The position numbers and the translations under genes are program-made. 64,000 bases of DNA from CAVROP01 sp050008495. Its GTDB lineage: Bacteria > Acidobacteriota > Terriglobia > UBA7540. Positions 7,925 to 17,503 of this stretch are shown one piece after another. Position 1 is the stretch's first letter, and the number at the start of each line of letters is the position of its first letter. The notes under the pieces are model-generated. The model worked only from the letters and a program-made list of their open reading frames with translations. It was not told where the DNA came from and did not search any database. The stretch lies in contig JBEKMN010000068.1 in NCBI GenBank assembly GCA_050008495.1, positions 3,100 through 67,099 of the forward strand, read 5' to 3'.

Positions 7925-9184
7925 GTGAAGCCCAAAAAGCGCCTGCGATGGTGGATTGCGTGGACCCTGTTTTTCTCCACGGTCATCAACTACATTAATC
8001 GCCAGACGTTGTCCGTTCTGGCGCCAGTCATCTCCCAGCAATTTCACCTCAGCCACAGCCAGCTTTCGTGGGTCTTTTCCTGCTTTCAATTATCTTACGC
8101 GGGGATGTGGCTAATCGGCGGCGTGCTGCTCGACATCATCGGCACCCGGCTCGGACTTGCGCTCGCGGTCATCTGGTGGTCCATCATCAGCATGCTGACC
8201 GGCCTCGCGAATTCACTTTCTCAGTTCGCAATTTTCCGCTTCCTCCTGGGAATCGGCGAAGGCTGCAACTGGCCCGGCGCGAGCAAGGCGGTCGCCGAAT
8301 GGTTTCCCGCCAAGGAGCGTGGGGTCGCAGTAGCCATTTTTGATAGCGGCTCGAGCGTCGGTGGCGCAGTGGCCGCGATCACCGTGCCCTGGATTGCCAT
8401 TACGCTGGGCTGGCGATACGCGTTCGTGGTTTCCGGGGTTCTCGGGTTTCTCTGGCTGGCTTTGTGGTTGCGCGTTTATTATCCCTTGAACCGGCATCCC
8501 AGGCTCACGAGCGAGGAAAAGGATCTGATCGAAGCGGGCAGAGACACAGCCAAGGTCTCCGAGCGCGCGGGCGCCGGCCGTTGGTTGACCCTTCTCAAAG
8601 ACAGCAACACCTGGGGAATCGTCCTGGGGCGCTCGCTCACCGACCCCATCTGGTGGTTCTACGTCTTTTGGCTGCCGCAATACCTGAGTGACGCGCGCGG
8701 GTTCAGCCTGAAACAGATCGCCGCCTTCGCCTGGATCCCGTTTGTGGCGGCCGACATCGGCAACTTCACGGGCGGGCTTACTTCCGGATTTCTGATCAAG
8801 CGCGGGATGTCAACCCTGCGGGCGCGGAAGTGGGTGTGCGTGGTGAGCTGTCTGCCGGTCATTGCCGGAATTCCGGCAGCCAGGGCGCACAACGCTTACG
8901 TAGCGCTGGCGCTGATCGCCTTTGCGGTCTGGGGGTACGCGAGTTGGTCCACCATGGGACTCACCTTTCCTTCCGACCTGTTCCCGCAGGATGTTGTGGC
9001 TTCGGTGACCGGAGTGAGTGGGCTGGGTGCCGGCCTTGTAGGCGCTCTATTTACCTTGGCGGTAGGAAAGCTCGTAGACCGGTTCTCGTATTATCCGGCG
9101 TTCTTCGCCGCCGCTACCATGCCTTTGCTGGCCACCGTCGCGGTGCTGATTCTACTCCGACCGCGGCAGGAAGTGGGCAGATAG
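7925..9184 (+). CDS. MFS transporter, anion:cation symporter (hexuronate-type) family
   Basis: Inner-membrane permease of 419 residues with about 12 hydrophobic segments. The N-terminus, with NYINRQTLSVLAP in the first membrane helix, is characteristic of the ACS family (ExuT, GudP and relatives), which carry hexuronates, glucarate or similar organic anions with H+ or Na+. A FLLGIGEGCNWPGASKA stretch follows in helix 4. The start is GTG at 7925 with AGGGAA upstream. The substrate cannot be read from sequence. The UxuA-like gene at 62 kb would fit hexuronate use, but it is far away. Confidence 0.88.
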   Translation: MKPKKRLRWWIAWTLFFSTVINYINRQTLSVLAPVISQQFHLSHSQLSWVFSCFQLSYAGMWLIGGVLLDIIGTRLGLALAVIWWSIISMLTGLANSLSQFAIFRFLLGIGEGCNWPGASKAVAEWFPAKERGVAVAIFDSGSSVGGAVAAITVPWIAITLGWRYAFVVSGVLGFLWLALWLRVYYPLNRHPRLTSEEKDLIEAGRDTAKVSERAGAGRWLTLLKDSNTWGIVLGRSLTDPIWWFYVFWLPQYLSDARGFSLKQIAAFAWIPFVAADIGNFTGGLTSGFLIKRGMSTLRARKWVCVVSCLPVIAGIPAARAHNAYVALALIAFAVWGYASWSTMGLTFPSDLFPQDVVASVTGVSGLGAGLVGALFTLAVGKLVDRFSYYPAFFAAATMPLLATVAVLILLRPRQEVGR

Positions 9185-9442
9185 GCAGGTGGGCAGATCG
9201 GCAGTGGGCAGGTCGGTAGATGGCAGAGTCCGGTGCGGTCGTGAACCCACAAGCGTTAACAACGGGCAGTGGCTATTCGGGATTCGGGCAACCGGAAGAC
9301 CTTTAGGCTCGGTAACTTTGGAATCTGGAATCTGAAATTTGAAATTGGACCGGCTGATTTAGCTCTCTACAGGGCTGAAGCTTATCTCCTACTTCCCACT
9401 TACCGACCTGCCGATCTGCCCATCTGCCGACCTGCCCACTGC
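9173..9442. repeat. Inverted pair of 7-8-nt arrays between convergent genes
   Basis: The left array (9173-9226, units such as GTGGGCAG and ATCGGCA) begins within the last codons of the MFS gene. The right array (9392-9442, reverse complement) abuts the stop codon of the EF-G-like gene. The arms could form a long hairpin covering both 3' ends, perhaps serving as a two-way terminator. Confidence 0.8.
9317..9348. repeat. Heptamer array (GGAATCT/GAAATTT type)
   Basis: Four degenerate 7-bp units (GGAATCT, GGAATCT, GAAATTT, GAAATTG) lie between the two arms of the preceding inverted array. No gene is visible here. Confidence 0.6.
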
Positions 9443-11536
9443 CTATTCTTCCTCTTCCTCCGCCGAGGGCTTATGCGCGGCGACGATCTTATCCGCGATC
9501 GGCTGCGGGACGATTTCGTAGTGTGAGTACTCCATCGCGTACGTCCCTCGCCCCTGGGTCATCGAGGTGAGGTCGGAGGCGTAGGTGAGCATTTCGGCGA
9601 GGGGCACCTGGGCTTTGACGATCGTGGACCCGCCTTTGGGGTCCATGCCCTGCACGCGGCCGCGCCGGCCATTCAGGTTCCCCATAATGTCGCCGGCATT
9701 ATTCTCAGGAACCGTAATTTCGACATTCATAATAGGCTCGAGCAGGCAGGGCTTCGCCTGTTCCATACACTTCTTGAATCCCTTCGAGCCGGCGAGCTTA
9801 AACGCAATTTCAGAAGAATCCACTTCGTGGTAGGAACCGTCGAAGAGGATGACGCGGAAATCCACCATGGGACAGCCGGCCAGATACCCTTTCGCGGCTG
9901 CCTCGACGATGCCCTTCTCGACGGCAGGGATGTAGTTCTTGGGGATGGAGCCGCCGAAGATATCGTTGACGAACTCGAAGCCCGCGCCACGCTGGAGGGG
10001 TTCCACCTTGATCCAGCAGTCGCCGTACTGGCCGTGACCGCCGGTCTGTTTCTTGTGCTTGCCCTGCGCTTCCGCCTTGGCGCGGATGGTTTCGCGATAA
10101 GGAATCTTAGGGGCCTTCAAAGTGACTTCGATATTGAATCGCCGCTTGAGCTTCGAAACAGCCACTTCCACGTGCTGCTGGCCCGCGCCGGAGAGCAGGA
10201 ATTCCTTGGTTTGCGGGTCGCGCGAAAAGCGCAGGAGCAGGTCCTCCTCGAGCATGCGATGGATGGCCGTGGAGAGCTTGTCTTCATCGCCGCGCGACTT
10301 CGGTTCAATGGCAAACGAGATGGCGGGCTCCGCCAGCTTCAGCTTCGGGAATACGATCGGCGCGGCCTTGTCGCCCAAGGTGTCGCCCGTCAAGGTGTCT
10401 TTGAGTTTGGCCACGGCGCCGATGTCACCGGCATGGAGCTCGGCGACAGGCGTCTGGGTTTTGCCCTGCACTATTCCGATGTGCGACAGACGCTCGCTGG
10501 TGCCTCGATTGAAGTTGCTAAGGTTGGCTTCGTTCTTGACCACTCCCGACATCACTTTGAAGTAGCTCACTCGCCCTGCAAAGGGGTCCGCCACGGTCTT
10601 AAACACGAACGCGGCAGCCGGCTGGTCATCGGCAATCTTGCGTTTGACAGTTTCCCCGCCCTCATGGTCCAGACCTTCCACCTCCTTCCGTTCCAGCGGC
10701 GAAGGAAGGTAGTCGACGATGAGCATTAGCAGATTCTCGCTGCCCAGGTTGGGAAGCCCGGCGGCAACGACCACCGGGTAGATGCGCCTTTCGCACACCG
10801 CAGCCCTCAGGCCCGGAAGCAAATGCTCCTCCGGCAGAGTTCCTTGTTCGAAAAACTCCTCCATCAACTTGTCGTTGCCCTCGGCCACCATTTCCACCAG
10901 CGCTTCGTGTGCCTTGGTCGCAGGTTCCTTCAGCTCGGCAGGGATTTCGCCCTCCTGCGCTTTGCCCGATCCGCTGGAGTCGTAGAGGTAGGCCTTCATT
11001 CGAACCAGATCAATGAGGCCGTGGAAATTCTTTTCTTCACCGATAGGAAGCTGGACAGGAACCGCGTTGCGCCCGAATTCCTTGTGCACGGCTTCGAGGG
11101 TCCGCTCGAAGCTGGCCCGGTCGCGGTCCATCTGATTGATCACCAGGGCGCGAGGCAAGCCGTATTTCTCGCAGAAGCCCCAGGATCTCTCCGTCTGCAC
11201 CTCGATTCCCGCCACCGCATGGATGAGGAGCAGAGCGGCGTCGGCCGCCAGCAGCGCTCCTTCAGTTTCGTGCATGAAGATGTTGTATCCGGGCGTGTCG
11301 ATGAAATTGATCTTGGTCTTGCCCCATTCCGCGTAGGCGAGCCCGGCGGTAATGGAGAACTTGCGCTGAATCTCCTCTTCATCATAGTCTGTGGTCGAGG
11401 TTCCGTCGTCCACCTTGCCAAGCCGATTCACCATGCCCGCCGCATAGAGCAGCGCAGAAACAAGCTGGGTTTTACCTGTGTCGCCGTGACCTATGAGTGC
11501 AACGTTGCGAATATCTTGTCCGTCGTAAATTCTCAC
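9443..11536 (-). CDS. fusA2: EF-G paralogue (EF-G2-type GTPase)
   Basis: Translational GTPase of 697 residues with the EF-G domain order (G domain, II, III, IV, V). The nucleotide motifs are divergent: P-loop GHGDTGKT, G3 DTPGYNIF, where canonical EF-G has DTPGH and thus the catalytic His, and G4 NQMD instead of NKMD. Domain IV (GGHGQYGDCWIKVEP) and domain V (LNGRRGRVQGMDPKGG) are intact. These changes resemble the EF-G2/FusA2 group, whose role is less settled than that of EF-G proper. The start is GTG at 11536 with AAGGAG seven bases upstream. It stands alone, without the str operon genes. Confidence 0.88.
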   Translation of the reverse strand: MRIYDGQDIRNVALIGHGDTGKTQLVSALLYAAGMVNRLGKVDDGTSTTDYDEEEIQRKFSITAGLAYAEWGKTKINFIDTPGYNIFMHETEGALLAADAALLLIHAVAGIEVQTERSWGFCEKYGLPRALVINQMDRDRASFERTLEAVHKEFGRNAVPVQLPIGEEKNFHGLIDLVRMKAYLYDSSGSGKAQEGEIPAELKEPATKAHEALVEMVAEGNDKLMEEFFEQGTLPEEHLLPGLRAAVCERRIYPVVVAAGLPNLGSENLLMLIVDYLPSPLERKEVEGLDHEGGETVKRKIADDQPAAAFVFKTVADPFAGRVSYFKVMSGVVKNEANLSNFNRGTSERLSHIGIVQGKTQTPVAELHAGDIGAVAKLKDTLTGDTLGDKAAPIVFPKLKLAEPAISFAIEPKSRGDEDKLSTAIHRMLEEDLLLRFSRDPQTKEFLLSGAGQQHVEVAVSKLKRRFNIEVTLKAPKIPYRETIRAKAEAQGKHKKQTGGHGQYGDCWIKVEPLQRGAGFEFVNDIFGGSIPKNYIPAVEKGIVEAAAKGYLAGCPMVDFRVILFDGSYHEVDSSEIAFKLAGSKGFKKCMEQAKPCLLEPIMNVEITVPENNAGDIMGNLNGRRGRVQGMDPKGGSTIVKAQVPLAEMLTYASDLTSMTQGRGTYAMEYSHYEIVPQPIADKIVAAHKPSAEEEEE

Positions 11537-11759
11537 CGGGAACTCCTTGAGAGTTTGGGACCGGCATTAGGCGCGCCTTGCCGGCCGCGAAGCAATTCCC
11601 CATCCTAGCACAACTCGATGTGACACTCCAACGCTGGACGGGAGGTGTTGGCAAGGCTTGACAGTGTGAGGCGCACTTCGGATGGCAGCACGAAGAACCT
11701 GGGCGCGCAGGGACGATTCACAAACCGCCCCTGCGGCCCGTCCGTCGTTAGGCGACCGG

Positions 11760-12491
11760 TTACTTTGTGGGTTGCGGCGGTTGAGTGTTGACAAACGATA
11801 TTCCGCCATGAGGTGAATACTTCTCGAGCTCGCTGATGAGGGATTTAGCAGGGGCAGGGATCTCGCCCTTGCCTTGGATCAGAAGTTCCGAGGGGTCCAC
11901 CGGATGGCCATACAGTCGCGAGTTGGCCTCGCTATCCTCAGTAACGGCAGCTCCCTTTAGAGCGATGCCGGCGAACAGGCCCCGCGACCGCGAATAAGTC
12001 AGAATCTCAGCGGTCATGAGCAGGTCCGTGGTAGCGGCAGCCGTCCGTCCCACGGGTCCGGCCGCCACCCCGACATCCGCGCCAAGCTCCCCCTTACTTT
12101 TGAGCAGCCTGCGGATGCCGCTCGGGTTCATGACTACAAGAACCACGTCGGTCTCCGATCCTCCCCACTGAAAACCAAAACTCCCACCATGCACGGCAAT
12201 CATCGAAGGCGCGCCCCAGGGGCCGTCGCCGTGCCTTCGGCATACCAGCAATCCGCGCCCGTAGCTTCCCCCGATAATGAAAGCCCCTTTCTTTTCTCCG
12301 GGAACTATGCCAACGCACACCGACCTGTCGAGCAAATCCTTCGGGATTGAGTTCTCGGGCGTTTTCATGATTTCGTACATCACGACGGCAGCGCTCTCCA
12401 GCCGGTCATCGATCTTCGTGGCCTCTTTGGCCTGGAACTCGACCGGCAGGCTGAACAAAACCATCAATACACCAATCACCAGTTTTTTCAC
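11760..12491 (-). CDS. SYLF/Ysc84-domain lipid-binding protein, exported
   Basis: 243 residues from the GTG at 12491, preceded by a strong AGGAGGA. An N-terminal signal peptide (KKLVIGVLMVLFSLPVEFQA) is followed by a SYLF domain: DRLESAAVVMYEIM, VCVGIVPGEKKGAFIIGGSYGRG and the WGAPSMIAVHGGSFGFQWGG core. SYLF domains bind phosphoinositides in eukaryotes; the bacterial role is unclear, with proteins found in the periplasm or outer membrane. An in-frame ATG at 12557 exists, but it adds a charged leader without a ribosome site. No operon partner is visible. Confidence 0.85.
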   Translation of the reverse strand: MKKLVIGVLMVLFSLPVEFQAKEATKIDDRLESAAVVMYEIMKTPENSIPKDLLDRSVCVGIVPGEKKGAFIIGGSYGRGLLVCRRHGDGPWGAPSMIAVHGGSFGFQWGGSETDVVLVVMNPSGIRRLLKSKGELGADVGVAAGPVGRTAAATTDLLMTAEILTYSRSRGLFAGIALKGAAVTEDSEANSRLYGHPVDPSELLIQGKGEIPAPAKSLISELEKYSPHGGISFVNTQPPQPTK

Positions 12492-13063
12492 CGTGTCATC
12501 CTCCTGAGTAATGGACTTCGTAGCTGGTTGCGTGTCTTTACGGGCATCCCGACACAATTGAGATGCTTAAGCTTTCGAGAGAGTTGAGTTCGCGTCCCTG
12601 GATCCTGAACCTATCTGCCCAGAAGTCCTATTCTACCCCAGGGCGGCCGCGGATGCCTTCAAAAAAAAGTCCTTGACAAACTACGCTTAATATGATAGGC
12701 TAGAAAGCGGGGTTGAGTTGTTTTGCCATGAACGCACGGACCTCTCCGGATGATTCGCCGGTCTGCCTCCAAGCCAGACAGAATGTCACTGGTTCTCCGC
12801 CGTCCCAGACCCACTCGCGGCCTGATGGCAACGGGCCAGCTTCGCTGCCGCACTCTAAAATCGAGGGAACAAAGCGAGAATGTCTATGAAAACAAAGGAC
12901 CGCTCTGCAAAACTCGCGAGGTGGAGTGCCGCAGCGAAGCTGCCGCCTTCCTTCCCAATGTCCCCAATCCTGTCTCGACGCGATTCCGAAGTGGCAACTA
13001 CCTTGCCGCGTTCCTAAAATCGACAGGCGGACCGGGAATGTCAGTGAATGTAAGGAGGCACTT
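12492..13063. other. 572-bp intergenic stretch with promoter and broken palindrome
   Basis: No gene can be supported. It holds a sigma-70-like promoter (12673-12701) and two half-palindromes related to the one in the pdh operon: AGCTTCGCTGCCGCACTC at 12838-12855 and its complement, with one mismatch, at 12923-12940, 67 bp apart. A 50-codon frame from the ATG at 12729 runs through the first half-palindrome and looks accidental. Confidence 0.6.
12673..12701 (+). promoter_or_regulatory. Sigma-70-like promoter
   Basis: TTGACA at 12673-12678, a 17-bp spacer, then TAGGCT at 12696-12701. The -35 box is perfect and the -10 moderate. The first supported gene downstream is the Cys-rich membrane protein at 13064, so the leader would be about 360 nt. 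Confidence 0.5.
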
Positions 13064-13615
13064 ATGAGTACGGGAATTATTTTAGCCGTCATAGCTCTTA
13101 TGGCACTTACTGTCGGGTACTTAGCGTTCCGAAGCCTGCGGGCCTATTTCAAGCTCCGCGGGAAGAGGCTGGTCACCTGCCCTGAGACCGAGCACTCTGC
13201 GGCAGTGGATTTAGACGCCCTGCATCTGGCGAAGGATGCGGTATTCGGCACACCGCAGCTTCGCCTGAGCGAGTGTTCTCGCTGGCCGGAACGGCAAGGA
13301 TGCAGCCAGGAATGTTTGAAACAGATCGAAGTAGCGCCGCAAGGCTGCCTGGTTCGACGCATCGTCGCCGACTGGTATGCCGGCAAGACCTGTGTGATCT
13401 GCGGCAAGCCGGTGGACGCAGCCGAGCAATGGGTGGGGCACGTGCCGGCGCTTCTGAATACGGACAAAAAGACCCTTTATTGGGATAAGCTCGCCCCCGA
13501 GAAACTGCCCGAGGTATTCCATACTCACTCGCCCGTTTGCTGGTCCTGCCACATCGCGGAGACCTTCCGCCGCGACCATCCGGATTTGGTCGTCGACCGG
13601 CCTGCAAGGTGGTGA
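13064..13615 (+). CDS. Membrane-anchored Cys-rich protein of unknown function
   Basis: 183 residues from the ATG at 13064, preceded by AAGGAGG. One N-terminal membrane helix (residues 3-22) is followed by a basic stretch (RSLRAYFKLRGKR), which by the positive-inside rule puts the rest in the cytoplasm. Nine cysteines follow (39, 71, 80, 84, 95, 110, 113, 159, 162). CVICGK at 110-115 and CWSCH at 159-163 look like the two knuckles of a zinc ribbon. CWSCH also fits the CXXCH haem motif, but the inferred topology argues against cytochrome c. I do not recognise the family. Confidence 0.75.
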   Translation: MSTGIILAVIALMALTVGYLAFRSLRAYFKLRGKRLVTCPETEHSAAVDLDALHLAKDAVFGTPQLRLSECSRWPERQGCSQECLKQIEVAPQGCLVRRIVADWYAGKTCVICGKPVDAAEQWVGHVPALLNTDKKTLYWDKLAPEKLPEVFHTHSPVCWSCHIAETFRRDHPDLVVDRPARW

Positions 13616-13777
13616 AGAAAGAGCTTATTCTGAGTCTCGCGCCGCAGGGCCGCGTTGTATAATAACCGTTCGCACTGTGGGCAACTGAATTTCGGACTAC
13701 CATCCTTTAAGCCCCTTTCTGGCGAGGAGGGGAATGCGAGGGGAATCCCTGAACCCTGATTCTGAATCGGAAAACTC

Positions 13778-16700
13778 ATGAACCAAAACCTGTCCAGCGT
13801 GCTGCGCTTCTGCCTGATGGTCGCTTTGATTCTCGCTTCCTGTCTCACCGCCGCCCGGCCTGGTTTGGAAAGCCCGCAATTGGGAAAGCCGGCTGTTTCG
13901 AAGCCTGCCGGCAAGAGTTCCGTGGCAGGAGCGCCCGTTCAAACCCAACGTAATATCGGCAAGGCCTATTACGAGCAGGGCAAATACACCGAGGCGATCG
14001 AGCAGTTTCAGAAGATCGTGGCTTCGGGGAAGGCCTTGGCCACCGATCACTTTGACCTCGGCCTTTCGCTGATGCAGGCCAACAAGCTGGACGAAGCTTT
14101 TGGCGAGTTGACTACCGCTACACAGATGGACCCCAAGCTCGTAGCCGTCGATTACAACCTGGGCATCCTGTACAAGCGCGAACTTCGCTATCCCGATGCT
14201 GAGGCGGCTCTCAAGCGGGTTATTGCCGCCGACCCGGAAGACCCTGCCGCTTGGTTCAATCTTGGAGAAGTCTACTTCGCCGAGAAGCGCTTGGAGGATG
14301 CGCGCGAGGCATGGGAGCACGTTGTCAATATGGGTTTCGGCAAAGGGCAGAACTTCTACGTCGCGGCCTTATTCCACACCTTCACCACCTATGTCCGCCT
14401 GAAACGCGACGCGGACGCGCAGAAGGCTCTCAAGGTTCACGAAAAGATGCGAGACAAAGTCCCTAGTATTTCGCTTCAGAACCCCGCTCTGGAGGGAGGC
14501 AAATACGGAGCCGTGCTTCTGCCTGCACTGCCGCCTTCGGAGCCCGGGCCAAGCAAGCGCCTCGAACGGGTGACCTTTGCTGACATCACCGGGCGCCTGG
14601 GCCTGACGTTGCCGACCCAGCAAAGCGTTCCGGCGGACTCTCAAGTTCAGATTAAAGCGGCAGATTATTCTCTCGATTACGCGCGGCGGAATCTCGTTCC
14701 TCTCTTCGGGCCTTCCCTGACGTTCGGCGATTATGACGGCGACGGCCACTTGGACATCTACGTGGTCAACCCCGCCGGATCCAACCATCTCCTGCACAAC
14801 AATGGCGACGGGACATTCACTGAAGTCACGGACAAGGCGGGCGTGGCCGGGCCGGGCGCTACCCTGTCCGCCACCTTTGCCGACTATAACAACAGCGGTA
14901 AGCCCAGCCTTTTCGTGGCCGGCCTGGACGGCGTGCGGCTCTACCGGAATATGGGCGATGGGGTTTTCCAGGATGAGACAGAAAAAGCGGGCCTGAGTCC
15001 GACTCCCGGCGAGCTTGACACCCAAGCGGTGCTGTTCGACGCCGACGTCGACGGCTTTCTCGACTTGGTGGTCACGGCCTATACGAATCTGAACGATCCG
15101 CCCAAGAAAGACTCTTTCGCTTTCCCCAGTGATTTCGCCGGCGGCACGACACGCTTTTATCGCAACAATGGCGACGGCACTTTCACAGAAGCCACTCCCT
15201 CTTCAGGGCTGGCCTCGGCCAAGGGACGCATGCGCGGCGCAGTCTTCGCGGACTTCGATAATGACGGCTACACCGATCTCTGCTTCTACCGTGACGACGG
15301 CCCGCCTTTGCTCTACGCAAACCTGGGCGAGGACAAGTTTGTGAACCGGACCGCCGAGGCAGAGCCTGCGTTTGCTCATTGGGTGGCCTACGCCGTGCAA
15401 GTGGCGGATTTCAACCATGATGGCCGATTCGACCTGGCCCTTTGGGGGCCCAAAGGCTATCAGGTGCTGATGAACCGGGGCGATTGGAAATTCGCTCCTC
15501 TTGCTTCGCTTCCGCCCATTTCCGCCCCGGCGGGTATCTTTGGATTTCGCGGCACGGTGGTGGATGTGAACGGGGACAGCTTTGGGGATCTGCTTACACG
15601 CGATGCGGGAGGCAAGTGGCGTCTGCTCGTCAACCAATTCGGCAAGTTCCGGGAAGGAAACATCAGCATCCCGCCAGGCACGGCAAGTACCGTTGCCACG
15701 CTCAGCCCCACGTGGTTGAGCAATCCCGGCAAATTGGACTTGGTGGGGCTCGCCACCAACGGTCAATTGCTCGCCTATGAAGAAGAAGGGCCCACGCCGC
15801 ACTGGTTGGAAGTGAAGATGATCGGTTACAAAAGCAACGCGGAAGGAATCGGCAGTCTGGTCGAGGTCAAAGCAGGCAACTATTACAACAAGATTCTGGT
15901 AACGGGAAATCCCATCCGGGTTTTTGCCGGAAACCTATCCAAGGTTGATGTGGTGCGCGTCACCTGGCCCAACGCGGTCATACAAAACTGGATTGACGTG
16001 CCCACCGACAAGCCGATTGACGTCCGGGAGTCCGAACGTCTGGCTACCTCCTGCCCCCTGCTTTACGCCTGGAATGGCGAGCGTTATGTGTTTGTCACGG
16101 ATGTTCTGGGCGCGGGCCCGCTCGGCGAGCTTAACCCGGACGGAACTCGCATCAAACCCTTCCCTGAGGAGTTTGTGCGCCTGCCGCATGACCTGCAGGC
16201 CCAGAACGGCCGGTACGTTTTCCAACTCACCGACGAATTGAGGGAAGCTGATTTCTTTGATGAGCTTCGACTCTTGGCGGTAGACCACCCTGCCGGCCAG
16301 GAGATCTACTCGAACGAGATTTATGCCTCTTCGCCTCAGCCTCCGGCGCTCTATTCCGTGCGCGAAAAGCGCTTCCCGATTTCGGCGGTTGACGATCGGG
16401 GCCGCGACGTCCTGCCCTTGCTCTTGAAGCAGGATGGTGAGTATCCCACCGATTTCGCCCGCCATCGCATCCTTGGCCTCGCCGAGCCTCACTCGCTTAC
16501 GCTGGATTTGGGAGACTTGCCGGCTTCCGCGCGTGTTTCATTGTGGTTGAACGGTTGGGTGTATTGGACGGACTCGAACGGTTCGCGCGCCTTGATGTCC
16601 AATAAGCAGACCGAACTGATTTCTCCCTACTTGCAAGTTCGCAACGCGCAGGGTGAATGGCAAACCGTGATTCCGGATATGGGCCTGCCGAGCGGCACGC

Positions 16701-17326
16701 GCCGCACCATGCGAGTCGACTTAACCGGCAAGTTCCTCACCTCCGACCACCATGTGCGCATCGTCACCAACCTCTGCGTCTACTGGGACCAGGTCTTTTT
16801 CTCATTGGACGATGCCCCGGCGCCTGCTCCGTCCGAGCTTCCGCTCCTCTCCGCGGACCTGCATTACCGCGGATTCTCAACCCCCGTCAGCGATCCGGAA
16901 CACCATCGCCCCGACTCCTTCGATTATGAAAACGCGCTTGCCACCGCTCCCTGGAATCCCCTGCTTGGTAAGTACACGCGCTATGGCCCGGTGGAGAAAC
17001 TGCTCGCTCGCGCTGATGATCAGTTGGTGGTGATGGCGCCGGGCGACGAAATTACGGTGAGCTTCGATGCCGGAAGGCTCCCCGCCCTACAGCCCGGGTG
17101 GGCGCGCGAATTCTTTCTCTATACGAACGGCTGGGCGAAGGACGGCGAGCCCAACACCGCTTTTTCCGCAACCGTCCAGCCGTTGCCCTTCCACGGAATG
17201 GCGAACTACCCGCCCGGCGCAACTGACCACGCGCCTTCGGGCGACGAGTACCGGCGTTACCAGCACGAGTATTTAACTCGCCCCAGGCTTTTGCTGATTC
17301 CGCCCCTCGCCCCGGCCGTTAACTAG
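13778..17326 (+). CDS. Exported TPR / VCBS (FG-GAP) / ASPIC-UnbV protein
   Basis: 1182 residues with an N-terminal signal peptide (cleavage region near LILASCLTAARP, possibly a lipoprotein Cys). TPR units occupy about 60-230 (NIGKAYYEQGKYTEAIEQFQ, DYNLGILYKRELRYPDAEAA). VCBS/FG-GAP beta-propeller repeats occupy about 300-640, with calcium-type loops such as DYDGDGHLDIYV and NNGDGTFTEVT. An ASPIC/UnbV-like segment follows near 690-750 (GIGSLVEVKAGNYYNK, VTWPNAVIQNW). The remaining 430 residues are a large beta-rich region I do not recognise. Such proteins are frequent in Acidobacteria and are thought to act in surface binding. No clear operon partner. Confidence 0.85.
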   Translation: MNQNLSSVLRFCLMVALILASCLTAARPGLESPQLGKPAVSKPAGKSSVAGAPVQTQRNIGKAYYEQGKYTEAIEQFQKIVASGKALATDHFDLGLSLMQANKLDEAFGELTTATQMDPKLVAVDYNLGILYKRELRYPDAEAALKRVIAADPEDPAAWFNLGEVYFAEKRLEDAREAWEHVVNMGFGKGQNFYVAALFHTFTTYVRLKRDADAQKALKVHEKMRDKVPSISLQNPALEGGKYGAVLLPALPPSEPGPSKRLERVTFADITGRLGLTLPTQQSVPADSQVQIKAADYSLDYARRNLVPLFGPSLTFGDYDGDGHLDIYVVNPAGSNHLLHNNGDGTFTEVTDKAGVAGPGATLSATFADYNNSGKPSLFVAGLDGVRLYRNMGDGVFQDETEKAGLSPTPGELDTQAVLFDADVDGFLDLVVTAYTNLNDPPKKDSFAFPSDFAGGTTRFYRNNGDGTFTEATPSSGLASAKGRMRGAVFADFDNDGYTDLCFYRDDGPPLLYANLGEDKFVNRTAEAEPAFAHWVAYAVQVADFNHDGRFDLALWGPKGYQVLMNRGDWKFAPLASLPPISAPAGIFGFRGTVVDVNGDSFGDLLTRDAGGKWRLLVNQFGKFREGNISIPPGTASTVATLSPTWLSNPGKLDLVGLATNGQLLAYEEEGPTPHWLEVKMIGYKSNAEGIGSLVEVKAGNYYNKILVTGNPIRVFAGNLSKVDVVRVTWPNAVIQNWIDVPTDKPIDVRESERLATSCPLLYAWNGERYVFVTDVLGAGPLGELNPDGTRIKPFPEEFVRLPHDLQAQNGRYVFQLTDELREADFFDELRLLAVDHPAGQEIYSNEIYASSPQPPALYSVREKRFPISAVDDRGRDVLPLLLKQDGEYPTDFARHRILGLAEPHSLTLDLGDLPASARVSLWLNGWVYWTDSNGSRALMSNKQTELISPYLQVRNAQGEWQTVIPDMGLPSGTRRTMRVDLTGKFLTSDHHVRIVTNLCVYWDQVFFSLDDAPAPAPSELPLLSADLHYRGFSTPVSDPEHHRPDSFDYENALATAPWNPLLGKYTRYGPVEKLLARADDQLVVMAPGDEITVSFDAGRLPALQPGWAREFFLYTNGWAKDGEPNTAFSATVQPLPFHGMANYPPGATDHAPSGDEYRRYQHEYLTRPRLLLIPPLAPAVN

Positions 17327-17356
17327 GGGCCGGGTGCTGGGGACTCGGGGCTGGGA
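17327..17356. repeat. Short G-rich 7-8-nt repeat after a stop codon
   Basis: Degenerate units (GGGGCCG, GGTGCT, GGGGACTC, GGGGCTG) begin right after the TAG of the TPR/VCBS gene, like the other short-period arrays here. Confidence 0.45.
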
Positions 17357-17503
17357 GCAATGGGCGCCCGCTTCCGTGGGGGCGGCACGGGTAAGGCAGA
17401 GCCGCACCACAGCAAGTCATTCCCGCGCAAGCGGGAATCCATCGGCGGAATTGAGTGAAGCCTTTTCGCACGTCGATATTTAAGACCCTCTCCGGGAGTT
17501 GAC

